Below are positions 8,060-15,291 of a DNA stretch of 64,000 bases, in pieces. Source of the DNA: Neisseria canis (GTDB taxonomy: Bacteria > Pseudomonadota > Gammaproteobacteria > Burkholderiales > Neisseriaceae); contig NZ_LR134313.1 of the NCBI RefSeq assembly GCF_900636765.1, positions 2,108,001 through 2,172,000 of the forward strand, given 5' to 3'. A program made the translations under genes and the position numbers. A model generated the notes under the pieces. That model was not told the DNA's origin and searched no databases. It worked only from the letters and a program-made list of their open reading frames with translations. The first letter of the stretch is position 1, and the number at the start of each line of letters is the position of its first letter.

Positions 8060-11000
8060 TCACAGCCATTCCTGCAAATCCGCCTTGTCGAGCTGCCAGC
8101 GCCATACGCCGCCATCTTCACTGCCCAAGCCGCGCAAAAATAAATAGCGCACGCAAATGGTGTCGAATTCTGCATTTTGCTGCTGCAAATAGCGGGCAAC
8201 CGCCACGGCATAAATCATGGCTTGCAGATAATAATGGTGCGCCGCCATCGCTTCATCCATCGCTTCCTGCGTATAGGCTTGCTGACCTGCGCCGAGATAA
8301 TTGGATTTATAGTCAATCACGCAGACATTGCCTTCGCCGTCGATACAGGTCATGTCGATAAAACCGCTGAGAAAACCTTTTACCGTGTCGAAATCCAAAT
8401 GCTGCGCGGCGGCAATGCAGTCCGGCGGCAATGCGAGATTCGGGCGCGCAAACCATGCTTTCAGCCTGGCCGGGCTGAACTCTTCCACTTTGAGCATAAA
8501 ATCCATTTCCGGCAAACGGTTGCGTGCGGGCAAATCCGCCAAGGCCAAACGGTTCAACAATTCGGCATGCGCCGCCTTATCCAGCATACCGCATACTGCA
8601 TCCAGCCATTCCTCACCAAAACTGTAGCGCGCCAGCGTTTCTGCTATTTTCGGCCGCTGTCCGGATGCCGGGCTATTAAACTCGAAATGCTCCAAAAGCT
8701 CATGCAAACACACGCCCGCATGGGTTCCGCGCGGAAAATTGTGGATATCGTAAACATCATCTCCCACCATCCCGCTTTCAGACAGGCTTTCTGCCAAACC
8801 GCCCTGCGCCAAACCCGCTTCTGCCGCATCTACCGCAGGTTGCAGCTCTTCGCGCTCCGGCACGGCAGCGGCGGATAAATCACGCAGCAAGCCGGTAAAG
8901 CTGGTATGCCGGATGTGTTCAAACGTCCGTGCCGGCAGCGTCCAAGCTTGAAACCTGTTTTCAGAATACGCCTGACTTCGGCTGGCAGCGGTTTCTGGCG
9001 CGCCCTGCAACCAAGCAATATCGGTATCCTCAGGCGCATTGTCTATCAAACGCTGCCAATTTTGCAGCAGCATCTTTTTTTCTCCCTCCGCATTGTTGGC
9101 CTTTTTTTCTGCCGCATACTGAGCTTCTATTTCTGCCCTCGTTGCTTCTTCGCTGCCTGCCAAAAGATAAGAAAACGTGTTTCTGGCACTGCCGTTAAAG
9201 TAAGCTGCATAAACGGTAAGCTGCTCTTCGGCACGCGTCATCGCCACATAAAGCAGGCGCAGCCGCTCGCCCAATTCTTCATCAGCCAAAGCGTTTTTGT
9301 CTTCGTCGGTCAGATCGAGCGCAGACACCAATTCGCTGCCCGTTTCACGGCTGATAACCTGCCAATCTTGCGTTTTATAATCCGCTGCATCCCACACAAA
9401 CGGGCAAACCACCACCGGATATTGCAAACCTTTCGAGGCATGAATGGTTACGATTTTCACCAAAGCCTCATCGCTTTCCAACCGCAAAGTTTTGTTTTCA
9501 CCTGCCTCTTTACCGTTTTGCGCTTCGCTGATTTGCGCTTTCAGCCATTGGTGCAGCGACTCGGGCGATCGGCTCCGTTCGTCTTCTTCGGCCAACAACT
9601 CGACAATCTGATGATAATTGGTCAGGCTGCGCTCATTGCGCGCCGACAGCAGGCCGCCTTCCAAATCATAGCGGGCGGCAAACTGCTGCATAGCGGCATA
9701 AATGCCGTGTTTCTGCCAAGTAGCCAAAGCGGTTTGCGCGGCGTTTATGTAATCCAGCAGTTGATGCTCGTTTTGGTTCAGCGCATATAATTGCTCCGCC
9801 GTTTGGCCGAATAAAACGCTGCCCAACACAAAACGCAACGCCTCGGTTTCCTGAGGACGCAGCCAAAACGCCAACAAAGCCGCCACCGCGCGCGCCTCTT
9901 TCTCGGCAAACACGGAATGGCGTTGCAGCAGCACGCTCTGTATGCCGCGCGCTTTGAGAGCCGCGCCGACCATGCTGCCCTCGTTGCGCGTGCGCACCAA
10001 CACGGCAATGTCGCCGGATTGCAAAGGGCGCGTTTTTAAGCTCAATCCACCCTCGGCCGCCCGATTCAACATGGCGGCAATTTCATCGGCACAATATTCG
10101 GCGGCACGGCTGCGCAACACTTCTTTATTCAGTGCCGCTTCATCATCTTCATTCAACCAGCGTACACGCAAGGCATGATCCAAAGGCTTCAGACAGGCAT
10201 CGGCGCGCGCCGCCGACACATCGGTATAACCGATGCCTTTGAGTACAAAAGGGTGTTTTTTTTGCCGGAAAAACAGGCTGATACTTTTTATCAGCGAGTC
10301 GTGGCTGCGGTAGTTTTTCGTTAAAGTATAGTGATGGTCGGCATCTTTCGCCGCTTTCAGATAGGCATGAATGTCCGCCCCCCTAAAGCTGTAAATCGCC
10401 TGCTTGGGATCGCCCACCAAAAATAAAGGATTGCCGTGGCGAACAAATGTATTTTGGAAAATGCCGTATTGCAGCGGATCGGTATCTTGAAATTCATCAA
10501 TCAGCGCTACCCGCCAGGTCTCGGCAACCATCTCGGCCAAAGCACCGCTGTGCGGGCTGTTTTCATCGAGTGCGGCATAAACATCCAGCAGCAAATCGTC
10601 ATAACCCCGCTCCCGATGTGTTTGCTTGCGCAACGCAACAGCGTCTTTCATGTAGTTCAAAAACTCCAGCTGCAATGCGGCAATAGCAGCTTGCTCGGCA
10701 ACTTGCCCGGCTTCGATAGCCCGACCTAAATCGGCCAAAAGGCTTAACTTATCAGCACTTTCGTCCAGCGTTTTGCCTTTGTTGACATTGCTTTTTAAAA
10801 TTTCCAAATCAAATTTCGGCAAATGCTTTTTATACAGCTCTTTTTTTTCAGACAGGCATTGGTTTGCCGCATCCTGCTGCAAAGCTGCAAACAACTCTTG
10901 CATACTTTTCAGTGAATATGTTTTTTTATTGATTACAGAATAAACTTGCTCAAATATTGCTTCCAGCTCCGTTAATCCTGCGCACACTTTTGCCCATACT

Positions 11001-11665
11001 TTTGACAGTTCGGCTTCGCTTTCTGCCAAATCTACCCCGTTTGTCTCATACCGCAACATAGGCCTGCCGATATAAGTGCGCATTTTAGCAAGCACCGATT
11101 CTGGCGTGAGATTGTGTTCAAACACCAAACGCGCCATCTCAGAATCATGCGCCACCTGTTCGCGCCAAAAATCCTGTGCCGCCGTTAATAAACGCTCATC
11201 ACCGTCGGTTTCCAGTTCCATATCAAACGGCACTTGGCAAAAAAATGCGTAATCGCGCAACAAACGCTGGCAAAACCCGTGTATGGTATATATCGCCGCA
11301 TTATCAAACTGCGAAATCGCCGCTTTCAAGCGCAAAACCAACAGCGCTTTCTGCTCCCGACTTAATGCTTTGTCCAACAGCTCGCGGAGAAAATCGTCAA
11401 TCAAAGGCTTCTGATCATCCGGCTTTTCCAGCCAGCGGAGCGCTTCATCCAAACGCGAACGCAAACGGGTTTTCAATTCCGCCGTAGCCGCTTTGGTAAA
11501 CGTTACCACCAGAATACCCTCAACCGACATTTTCTCCAGCAAAACCAATCGGGTAAATAAAGCAGCTATACCAAAAGTTTTGCCTGTACCGGCAGAAGCT
11601 TCGATAAGGTTTGTACCTTGAATAGGAATGGCCAGCGGATCAAAAGCGGCGATATGGGATTGCAT
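8060..11665 (-). CDS. recB: Exodeoxyribonuclease V beta subunit RecB
   Basis: 1201-residue UvrD-type helicase-nuclease, the beta subunit of RecBCD, which resects double-strand breaks and loads RecA. Walker A is at 21-30 (IEASAGTGKT, Lys29). Motif II is in LIDEFQDTDP, motif III in FLVGDPKQAIYSFRGAD, motif V in VTIHASKGLQYPVV and motif VI in LLYVAMTRAEEQL. The C-terminal nuclease domain has GFIDMTC and CVIDYKSNYL, with the metal-binding Asp and Lys. Length matches the family. The DUS in ADACLKPLDHAL and elsewhere is read in frame. recC and recD are not in this window. It is transcribed alone here, away from the Correia-like element upstream. Confidence 0.95.
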   Translation of the reverse strand: MQSHIAAFDPLAIPIQGTNLIEASAGTGKTFGIAALFTRLVLLEKMSVEGILVVTFTKAATAELKTRLRSRLDEALRWLEKPDDQKPLIDDFLRELLDKALSREQKALLVLRLKAAISQFDNAAIYTIHGFCQRLLRDYAFFCQVPFDMELETDGDERLLTAAQDFWREQVAHDSEMARLVFEHNLTPESVLAKMRTYIGRPMLRYETNGVDLAESEAELSKVWAKVCAGLTELEAIFEQVYSVINKKTYSLKSMQELFAALQQDAANQCLSEKKELYKKHLPKFDLEILKSNVNKGKTLDESADKLSLLADLGRAIEAGQVAEQAAIAALQLEFLNYMKDAVALRKQTHRERGYDDLLLDVYAALDENSPHSGALAEMVAETWRVALIDEFQDTDPLQYGIFQNTFVRHGNPLFLVGDPKQAIYSFRGADIHAYLKAAKDADHHYTLTKNYRSHDSLIKSISLFFRQKKHPFVLKGIGYTDVSAARADACLKPLDHALRVRWLNEDDEAALNKEVLRSRAAEYCADEIAAMLNRAAEGGLSLKTRPLQSGDIAVLVRTRNEGSMVGAALKARGIQSVLLQRHSVFAEKEARAVAALLAFWLRPQETEALRFVLGSVLFGQTAEQLYALNQNEHQLLDYINAAQTALATWQKHGIYAAMQQFAARYDLEGGLLSARNERSLTNYHQIVELLAEEDERSRSPESLHQWLKAQISEAQNGKEAGENKTLRLESDEALVKIVTIHASKGLQYPVVVCPFVWDAADYKTQDWQVISRETGSELVSALDLTDEDKNALADEELGERLRLLYVAMTRAEEQLTVYAAYFNGSARNTFSYLLAGSEEATRAEIEAQYAAEKKANNAEGEKKMLLQNWQRLIDNAPEDTDIAWLQGAPETAASRSQAYSENRFQAWTLPARTFEHIRHTSFTGLLRDLSAAAVPEREELQPAVDAAEAGLAQGGLAESLSESGMVGDDVYDIHNFPRGTHAGVCLHELLEHFEFNSPASGQRPKIAETLARYSFGEEWLDAVCGMLDKAAHAELLNRLALADLPARNRLPEMDFMLKVEEFSPARLKAWFARPNLALPPDCIAAAQHLDFDTVKGFLSGFIDMTCIDGEGNVCVIDYKSNYLGAGQQAYTQEAMDEAMAAHHYYLQAMIYAVAVARYLQQQNAEFDTICVRYLFLRGLGSEDGGVWRWQLDKADLQEWL

Positions 11666-11703
11666 AAGAAATGAAAAGCAGCTGAATTTGAAAAATAAAA
11701 TTA

Positions 11704-11808
11704 TATAGTAAATAAACGTAACTTTTGCTAAGGTATTGCTGCGCTTTAGCTCAAAGAGAACGATTTTGCAAGCTGCTGAAGCTGTAACAAAATCAGTCCT
11801 GTACTACT
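11704..11808. repeat. Correia-like repeat, truncated, fused to transposase remnant
   Basis: Begins with TATAGTAAATAAACG and contains the segment TTTAGCTCAAAGAGAACG, matching the reverse complement of the element at 1-153 with scattered differences. It ends abruptly at about 11808, where transposase coding sequence starts, so one end of each element is missing. Confidence 0.65.
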
Positions 11809-11809
11809 G

Positions 11810-12292
11810 TTGTCCGGTATTGTCGAACTAGATGAATCTTACTTTGGCGCACGACGTATCAGAGGTAAGCGCGGTCGCGGGGCTTCAGGTAAAACCATCG
11901 TATTTGGCATACTGAAACGAAATGGCGTGGTCTATACGGAAATTGTTCCCAACGCTTCGAAAGCCTCACTAATCAAGGTCATACGTGGCCGCATATCTGC
12001 TGACAGTGAAATCAATACTGACGGCTGGAAAGCATATGACGGTCTTGTCGATATGGGCTATGAGAAGCATTACCGTGTCCATCACGGTTCCAATGAGTTT
12101 GCTCGAGGAAAGCAACATATCAATGGTATTGAATCTTTTTGGAGTTATGCTAAGGGGCGTTTGGCTAAATTTCATGGTATTTCCAAAGAAATGTTTTATC
12201 TGCATCTCAAAGAAACGGAGTTTAGGTTTAACCACCGGCATGAAGATTTAGGTAAAACATTAATGAAGATGCTTCGAAATAACCCAATTTAA
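11810..12292 (+). pseudogene. IS1595-family (IS1016-like) transposase, 5'-truncated
   Basis: 160-residue C-terminal part of an IS1595/IS1016-type transposase. The DDE-type catalytic region is visible: Asp in VELDESYFG, Asp in INTDGWKAYDG and the conserved HINGIESFWSYAKGRL, ending in FNHRHEDL. Relatives are about 60-70 residues longer at the N-terminus, with a zinc-ribbon region. That part is lost and a Correia-like repeat takes its place. A TTG at 11810 opens the frame, but no ribosome-binding site is evident. It is most likely inactive. It marks the left edge of a foreign-looking block (12.3-14.4 kb). Confidence 0.8.
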
Positions 12293-12384
12293 TATTTTTG
12301 CTTCCTAAGCCCCTAAAATTTTATAATTGGCAATGGAATGGCGTTTTTTTGGAAAGTTGGTTTTCATTTTTGGAAATATAAATT

Positions 12385-12403
12385 TTTCAGGCAGCCTGAA
12401 AGT
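12385..12403. repeat. Kingella-type uptake sequence
   Basis: The stretch TTTCAGGCAGCCTGAAAG contains GGCAGCCTGAA, which I recall as the AG-kingDUS of Kingella. It differs from the CCTGTCTGAA form used throughout the rest of the window, which suggests an imported flank. Confidence 0.55.
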
Positions 12404-12412
12404 TTTTTAAAG

Positions 12413-12447
12413 TAAAAAACACCGCTTTATCAAAAGCGGTGCTTTTG
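12413..12447 (-). terminator. Rho-independent terminator of the copper module
   Basis: Hairpin with stem CACCGCTTT / AAAGCGGTG and, on the minus strand, a following T-run. It lies just downstream of the DUF305 gene stop at 12459. Confidence 0.8.
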
Positions 12448-12458
12448 CTTTATTGCCC

Positions 12459-13220
12459 CTACTGTTTTAGCCAGTCTTGCATCAGCTTGATTTCAGGTTC
12501 TTGGGCTTTTATGATGTCTTGAGCGAGCTTTTTCATTTTTTCGTCTTTGCCGAACTGTAATTGCACTTTTGCCATCTCGACCGCCCCTTGATGATGCGGA
12601 ATCATTGCTTTAGCAAAGGCAACATCAGGGTTTGGCTCATTGATTGCCGCCATCATCGCCTCGTGGTGCGCCTTGTCTGCGGCATAGGCCTTGGCGTGCG
12701 GGGCTTGCGGGTTTTGGGTTGCGGTGTCTTTACCCGCCAGCCAAGCGTTCATCAGGTCGATTTCACTTTGTTGCCCATCAATAATCACTTGGGCAAGTTT
12801 TCTCATTGTTTCGTCTTTGCCAAATTCAAGCTGTACTTTTGCCATCTCAACTGCTCCGATATGGTGCGGAATCATACCTTTGGCAAAAGCGGTATCAGCA
12901 TCGGCAAGATTGCCCGCTTTGCTCATCTCATCGCCCATCTTGTTCATCATTGCAAGATAGGCTTGGGTATGGGGCGGAGCATTTTGAGTGTCCATCGCCA
13001 TAGCAGAGTGGTTCATATGGGCGTGGTTCATATTAGCGTGGTTCACCGCTGCGTGCTCGTTTTGGTTATTTGGGCTGTCGTGGGTGGTTTGGGTGTGGTT
13101 ATTGTCGCCCACCATCGAGTGCGTCGGCACTTCGTTTTTGCCGTCGGCACAAGCGGTTAAAGTCGCCAAAACAACAGCGGCAGCGACAAGATGTACGGCA
13201 CGGTTTTTGATGAATGTCAT
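12459..13220 (-). CDS. Double-DUF305 copper-associated lipoprotein
   Basis: 253-residue lipoprotein. The signal peptide ends in lipobox LTAC, and the ATG at 13220 has GGAG close upstream. A His/Met/Asn-rich linker (about 50-85, with NHANMNHAHMNHSAM) leads to two DUF305 ferritin-like helical repeats, each with the core MIPHHxGAVEMAKVQL. The two repeats are strikingly similar, pointing to internal duplication. DUF305 proteins are often found beside copper-resistance genes. The Met/His linker and the CueR-type promoter upstream suggest periplasmic copper binding, which is inference. It is probably cotranscribed with the Cys-rich peptide gene 80 bases upstream. Confidence 0.85.
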   Translation of the reverse strand: MTFIKNRAVHLVAAAVVLATLTACADGKNEVPTHSMVGDNNHTQTTHDSPNNQNEHAAVNHANMNHAHMNHSAMAMDTQNAPPHTQAYLAMMNKMGDEMSKAGNLADADTAFAKGMIPHHIGAVEMAKVQLEFGKDETMRKLAQVIIDGQQSEIDLMNAWLAGKDTATQNPQAPHAKAYAADKAHHEAMMAAINEPNPDVAFAKAMIPHHQGAVEMAKVQLQFGKDEKMKKLAQDIIKAQEPEIKLMQDWLKQ

Positions 13221-13300
13221 TGGATTCTCCTTGTCAAAATGGGCATTGATAACATTGGGCAAATGACAGATTCGCCCAATGTCCATTTCACTATTTGGTT

Positions 13301-13450
13301 TTACGATTCACACGCACAGCCGTTGCAAGTGCAGTCATCACAAATGCAGGGCTTGCCGTTTTGGCATTGGCAGTCCGGACGGCAGTTTTGCCCCGTGCAA
13401 GACTGGCAGCCGCAATGGGCGTGTCGGTTTTGAACAAAATCAGCGTTCAT
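13301..13450 (-). CDS. Metallothionein-like Cys-rich peptide
   Basis: 49-residue peptide with 12 cysteines, arranged mainly as C-x-C and C-x2-C pairs (CGCQSC, CQCQNG, CICDDCTCNGCAC). The ATG at 13450 follows GGAGAAACTGTT, a good ribosome-binding site. There is no signal peptide, so it should be cytoplasmic. Spacing, Cys density and the CueR-like promoter upstream point to a metallothionein that sequesters Cu(I). It does not obviously match the SmtA or MymT patterns known to me. It is first in an apparent operon with the DUF305 lipoprotein. Confidence 0.75.
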   Translation of the reverse strand: MNADFVQNRHAHCGCQSCTGQNCRPDCQCQNGKPCICDDCTCNGCACES

Positions 13451-13496
13451 AACAGTTTCTCCGAATGTTAAGTTAAAGTGGATTATCAAAACAAAG

Positions 13497-13518
13497 TGCT
13501 TTTAAGCGATTAAAAGCA
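13497..13518 (-). promoter_or_regulatory. Perfect hairpin in the 5' leader of the copper operon
   Basis: Nine-base perfect stem (TGCTTTTAA / TTAAAAGCA) with a four-base loop. It lies between the predicted promoter and the metallothionein start, so it would be in the mRNA leader. The role could be mRNA stability or weak attenuation. Confidence 0.5.
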
Positions 13519-13542
13519 TTGCTTTTTTGTTTTGATGTGCGT

Positions 13543-13573
13543 ATCATAAACCCTAACCTTGCGTTAGGGTCAA
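13543..13573 (-). promoter_or_regulatory. CueR/MerR-type promoter and operator
   Basis: On the minus strand: -35 TTGACC (13568-13573), 19-bp spacer, -10 TATGAT (13543-13548). The overlong spacer carries a perfect dyad, ACCCTAAC at 13550-13557 and GTTAGGGT at 13563-13570, separated by five bases. This is the hallmark of promoters activated by MerR-family DNA distortion. It points at the metallothionein and DUF305 genes, and the CueR-like regulator is divergent next to it. Confidence 0.85.
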
Positions 13574-13627
13574 GGGTTATTTTTACTTGATAACATTTTT
13601 TTACACACCACTCAATAAGGAGCAACA

Positions 13628-14017
13628 ATGAACATCGGACAAGCGTCTAAATCTACCCAACTTTCCGTCAAACAAATCCGTGATTATGAAAAAGCAGGCT
13701 TATTAATTAACCCATCACGCAGTGAAGCAGGTTATCGGATTTATAACTCCAATGACATCGCTCGGCTAAAATTCATCGCCAAAGCCCGCAGCGTCGGTTT
13801 TTCGCTTGCACAGATTGGCGAGCTTTTGGCACTGCAAGACAATCCACACCGCACAAGTGCTCAGGTCAAAACGCTCACCGCCAGTCATATTGATTTTTTA
13901 TCCAATAAAATCAAAGAATTAAAATCAATGCAACACACCCTGCAAGCGTGGAGCGATGCCTGCGGGGGCGATGACAATCCCGACTGCCCCATCTTAAAAG
14001 GCTTGGGCAATTTTTAA
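13628..14017 (+). CDS. cueR: CueR-like Cu(I)-responsive MerR family regulator
   Basis: 129-residue MerR-family activator. The N-terminal winged helix is MNIGQASKSTQLSVKQIRDYE with the family GYRIY. A long dimerisation helix spans about 80-110, and the C-terminal metal loop is ACGGDDNPDCPIL, with the two cysteines spaced as in CueR. The missing long acidic loop and this Cys pair favour Cu(I)/Ag(I) over Hg or Zn. AAGGAG lies just upstream of the ATG. The adjacent operator at 13543-13573 is the expected target. What it senses is inferred from the motif. Confidence 0.88.
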   Translation: MNIGQASKSTQLSVKQIRDYEKAGLLINPSRSEAGYRIYNSNDIARLKFIAKARSVGFSLAQIGELLALQDNPHRTSAQVKTLTASHIDFLSNKIKELKSMQHTLQAWSDACGGDDNPDCPILKGLGNF

Positions 14018-14053
14018 CCACCATCAAAGCAGATGAATGCCATAGCTTGATAA

Positions 14054-14422
14054 CAGCCTTTTACGATGGCACTTGTGGGCTGGTTGTTTTTTCGGGTGTT
14101 TTTTGCAGGTTGGGTGGACGCACAGTCGGCACAAGAATACATTGCCGGCATGATTTTGCTGGGCGTGGCACCGTGTACGGCAATGGTGTTTGTGTGGTCG
14201 CAACTGGTCAAAGGCGACCCCAATTACACTTTGGTGCAGGTTTCGGTCAATGATTTGATTATGATTGTGGCGTATGCTCCGATTGCAGGCGTATTGCTCG
14301 GCGTAAGCGACATAGAGATTCCGTGGAATACCTTGATTTTAAGCACGGTTTTATATGTGCTGTTGCCCTTGCTGGCAGGCTGGCTTAACTATCTTCGGCT
14401 CGCTGCCTTGTATCAAAAATAA
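14054..14422 (+). pseudogene. ACR3-type arsenite efflux pump remnant
   Basis: About 120 residues of the middle of an ACR3-family arsenite permease. [11 protein letters not shown] continues into the conserved [20 protein letters not shown], with the family Cys, and [13 protein letters not shown]. The normal protein is about 340-350 residues; about 85 residues are missing at the front and more than 130 at the end. A stop lies in frame at 14051. The ATG at 14066 could start a short membrane peptide, but function as a pump is impossible. It is a scar of an arsenic-resistance gene next to the copper regulator. Confidence 0.8.
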
Positions 14423-14452
14423 GCTTGCCTGCTTTATAGGCCGAAAAATGAA

Positions 14453-14480
14453 AAACCCAGCTTTTAATAAAGCTGGGTTT
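14453..14480 (-). terminator. Terminator downstream of tRNA-Pro
   Basis: Stem AAACCCAGCTTT with its complement around a short loop. The minus strand reads into a T-rich stretch, directly after the tRNA gene in transcription order. Confidence 0.8.
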
Positions 14481-14492
14481 CAAATTTGATTT

Positions 14493-14569
14493 TGGTCGGA
14501 GTGAAAGGATTCGAACCTTCGACCCCTTGCACCCCATGCAAGTGCGCTACCAGACTGCGCCACACTCCG
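14493..14569 (-). tRNA. tRNA-Pro (GGG)
   Basis: 77-nt cloverleaf with CCA encoded. The acceptor stem CGGAGTG pairs with CACTCCG, with discriminator A. The anticodon loop ATGGGGT gives anticodon GGG. The T arm is GGTTCGAATCC. Confidence 0.93.
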
Positions 14570-14601
14570 ACTCAAGAAAGTCTGAAATTATATGGAAAAC
14601 G

Positions 14602-14931
14602 CTATTGCTTGGCAAGGGCTTTTTCAACATTGCCCAACATCTGCTCCAACGCTTCCCTCACCTCTTGGGCATCCGCAGCGGGCTTGCCTTCGGCATCAAG
14701 TGCATTGTGGTTAAATTCGTCAATAAAAGGCGCAAAAGTGCCTTTAAGCTGACGAAGCTTCACCACATCTTGACGGGTATAAAATTCACCGCCATAACCA
14801 ATGACAACACCGTTTGCATTCTGCCATTCGGCAAATTGCGCAGGGCTGATTTGCACCAGTTCGCATACTTCCATCAAAGTAAAATAACGCTTGGCGGGCA
14901 AAGGAGGCAATGTGTTAGTTTTGTTTGTCAT
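14602..14931 (-). CDS. Small MerR-like helix-turn-helix protein
   Basis: 109-residue protein. Its N-terminal half has a MerR/HTH-17-like helix-turn-helix ([22 protein letters not shown]). The C-terminal half is charged and helical, ending in [12 protein letters not shown]. Its start overlaps the end of ihfA by 17 bases, so it is cotranscribed and probably coupled. The same neighbour occurs, to my memory, after ihfA in other bacteria. It has no metal-binding motif. Function unknown; DNA binding is inferred. Confidence 0.75.
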   Translation of the reverse strand: MTNKTNTLPPLPAKRYFTLMEVCELVQISPAQFAEWQNANGVVIGYGGEFYTRQDVVKLRQLKGTFAPFIDEFNHNALDAEGKPAADAQEVREALEQMLGNVEKALAKQ

Positions 14932-15217
14932 AATAGTGTTCTACCATGCCTTTTAATTTTTGGCTTGCGTGGAACGTTACCACGCGGCGGGCAGAAATCG
15001 GCACTTCTTCGCCGGTTTTCGGATTGCGGCCGGGACGTTGAGGTTTGTCGCGTAATTGAAAATTGCCGAAGCCTGAGATTTTGATCTCTTCACCGCGCTC
15101 CAAAGTGGTGCGGATTTCTTCAAAGAAAAGCTCAACAATCTCTTTTGCATCGTTTTTGGATACGTTGCTTACTTTTTCCACCAAGATGTCGGCTAATTCG
15201 GCTTTCGTTAAAGTCAT
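14915..15217 (-). CDS. ihfA: Integration host factor alpha subunit
   Basis: 100-residue DNABII protein and alpha partner of the IHF heterodimer, which bends DNA at specific sites. Typical elements are [12 protein letters not shown] at the start, [31 protein letters not shown] in the middle and the DNA-intercalating arm with [23 protein letters not shown] chose the ATG at 15217, preceded by AAGGTAATAAA, over a start eight codons upstream. It is last but one in the pheS-pheT-ihfA order seen in many gamma- and betaproteobacteria. Correia elements, two of which lie in this window, are known to carry IHF sites. Confidence 0.95.
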   Translation of the reverse strand: MTLTKAELADILVEKVSNVSKNDAKEIVELFFEEIRTTLERGEEIKISGFGNFQLRDKPQRPGRNPKTGEEVPISARRVVTFHASQKLKGMVEHYYDKQN

Positions 15218-15291
15218 TTTATTACCTTCTTTTTGAAACAATAGAGAATTATCACTAATTTTTACTTAAAATTCAAGCGAATACTAAATAT

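Noticed and set aside
14066..14422. Functional small membrane protein
   Set aside because: The sequence is an internal piece of ACR3 with both ends missing, so it was called a remnant.
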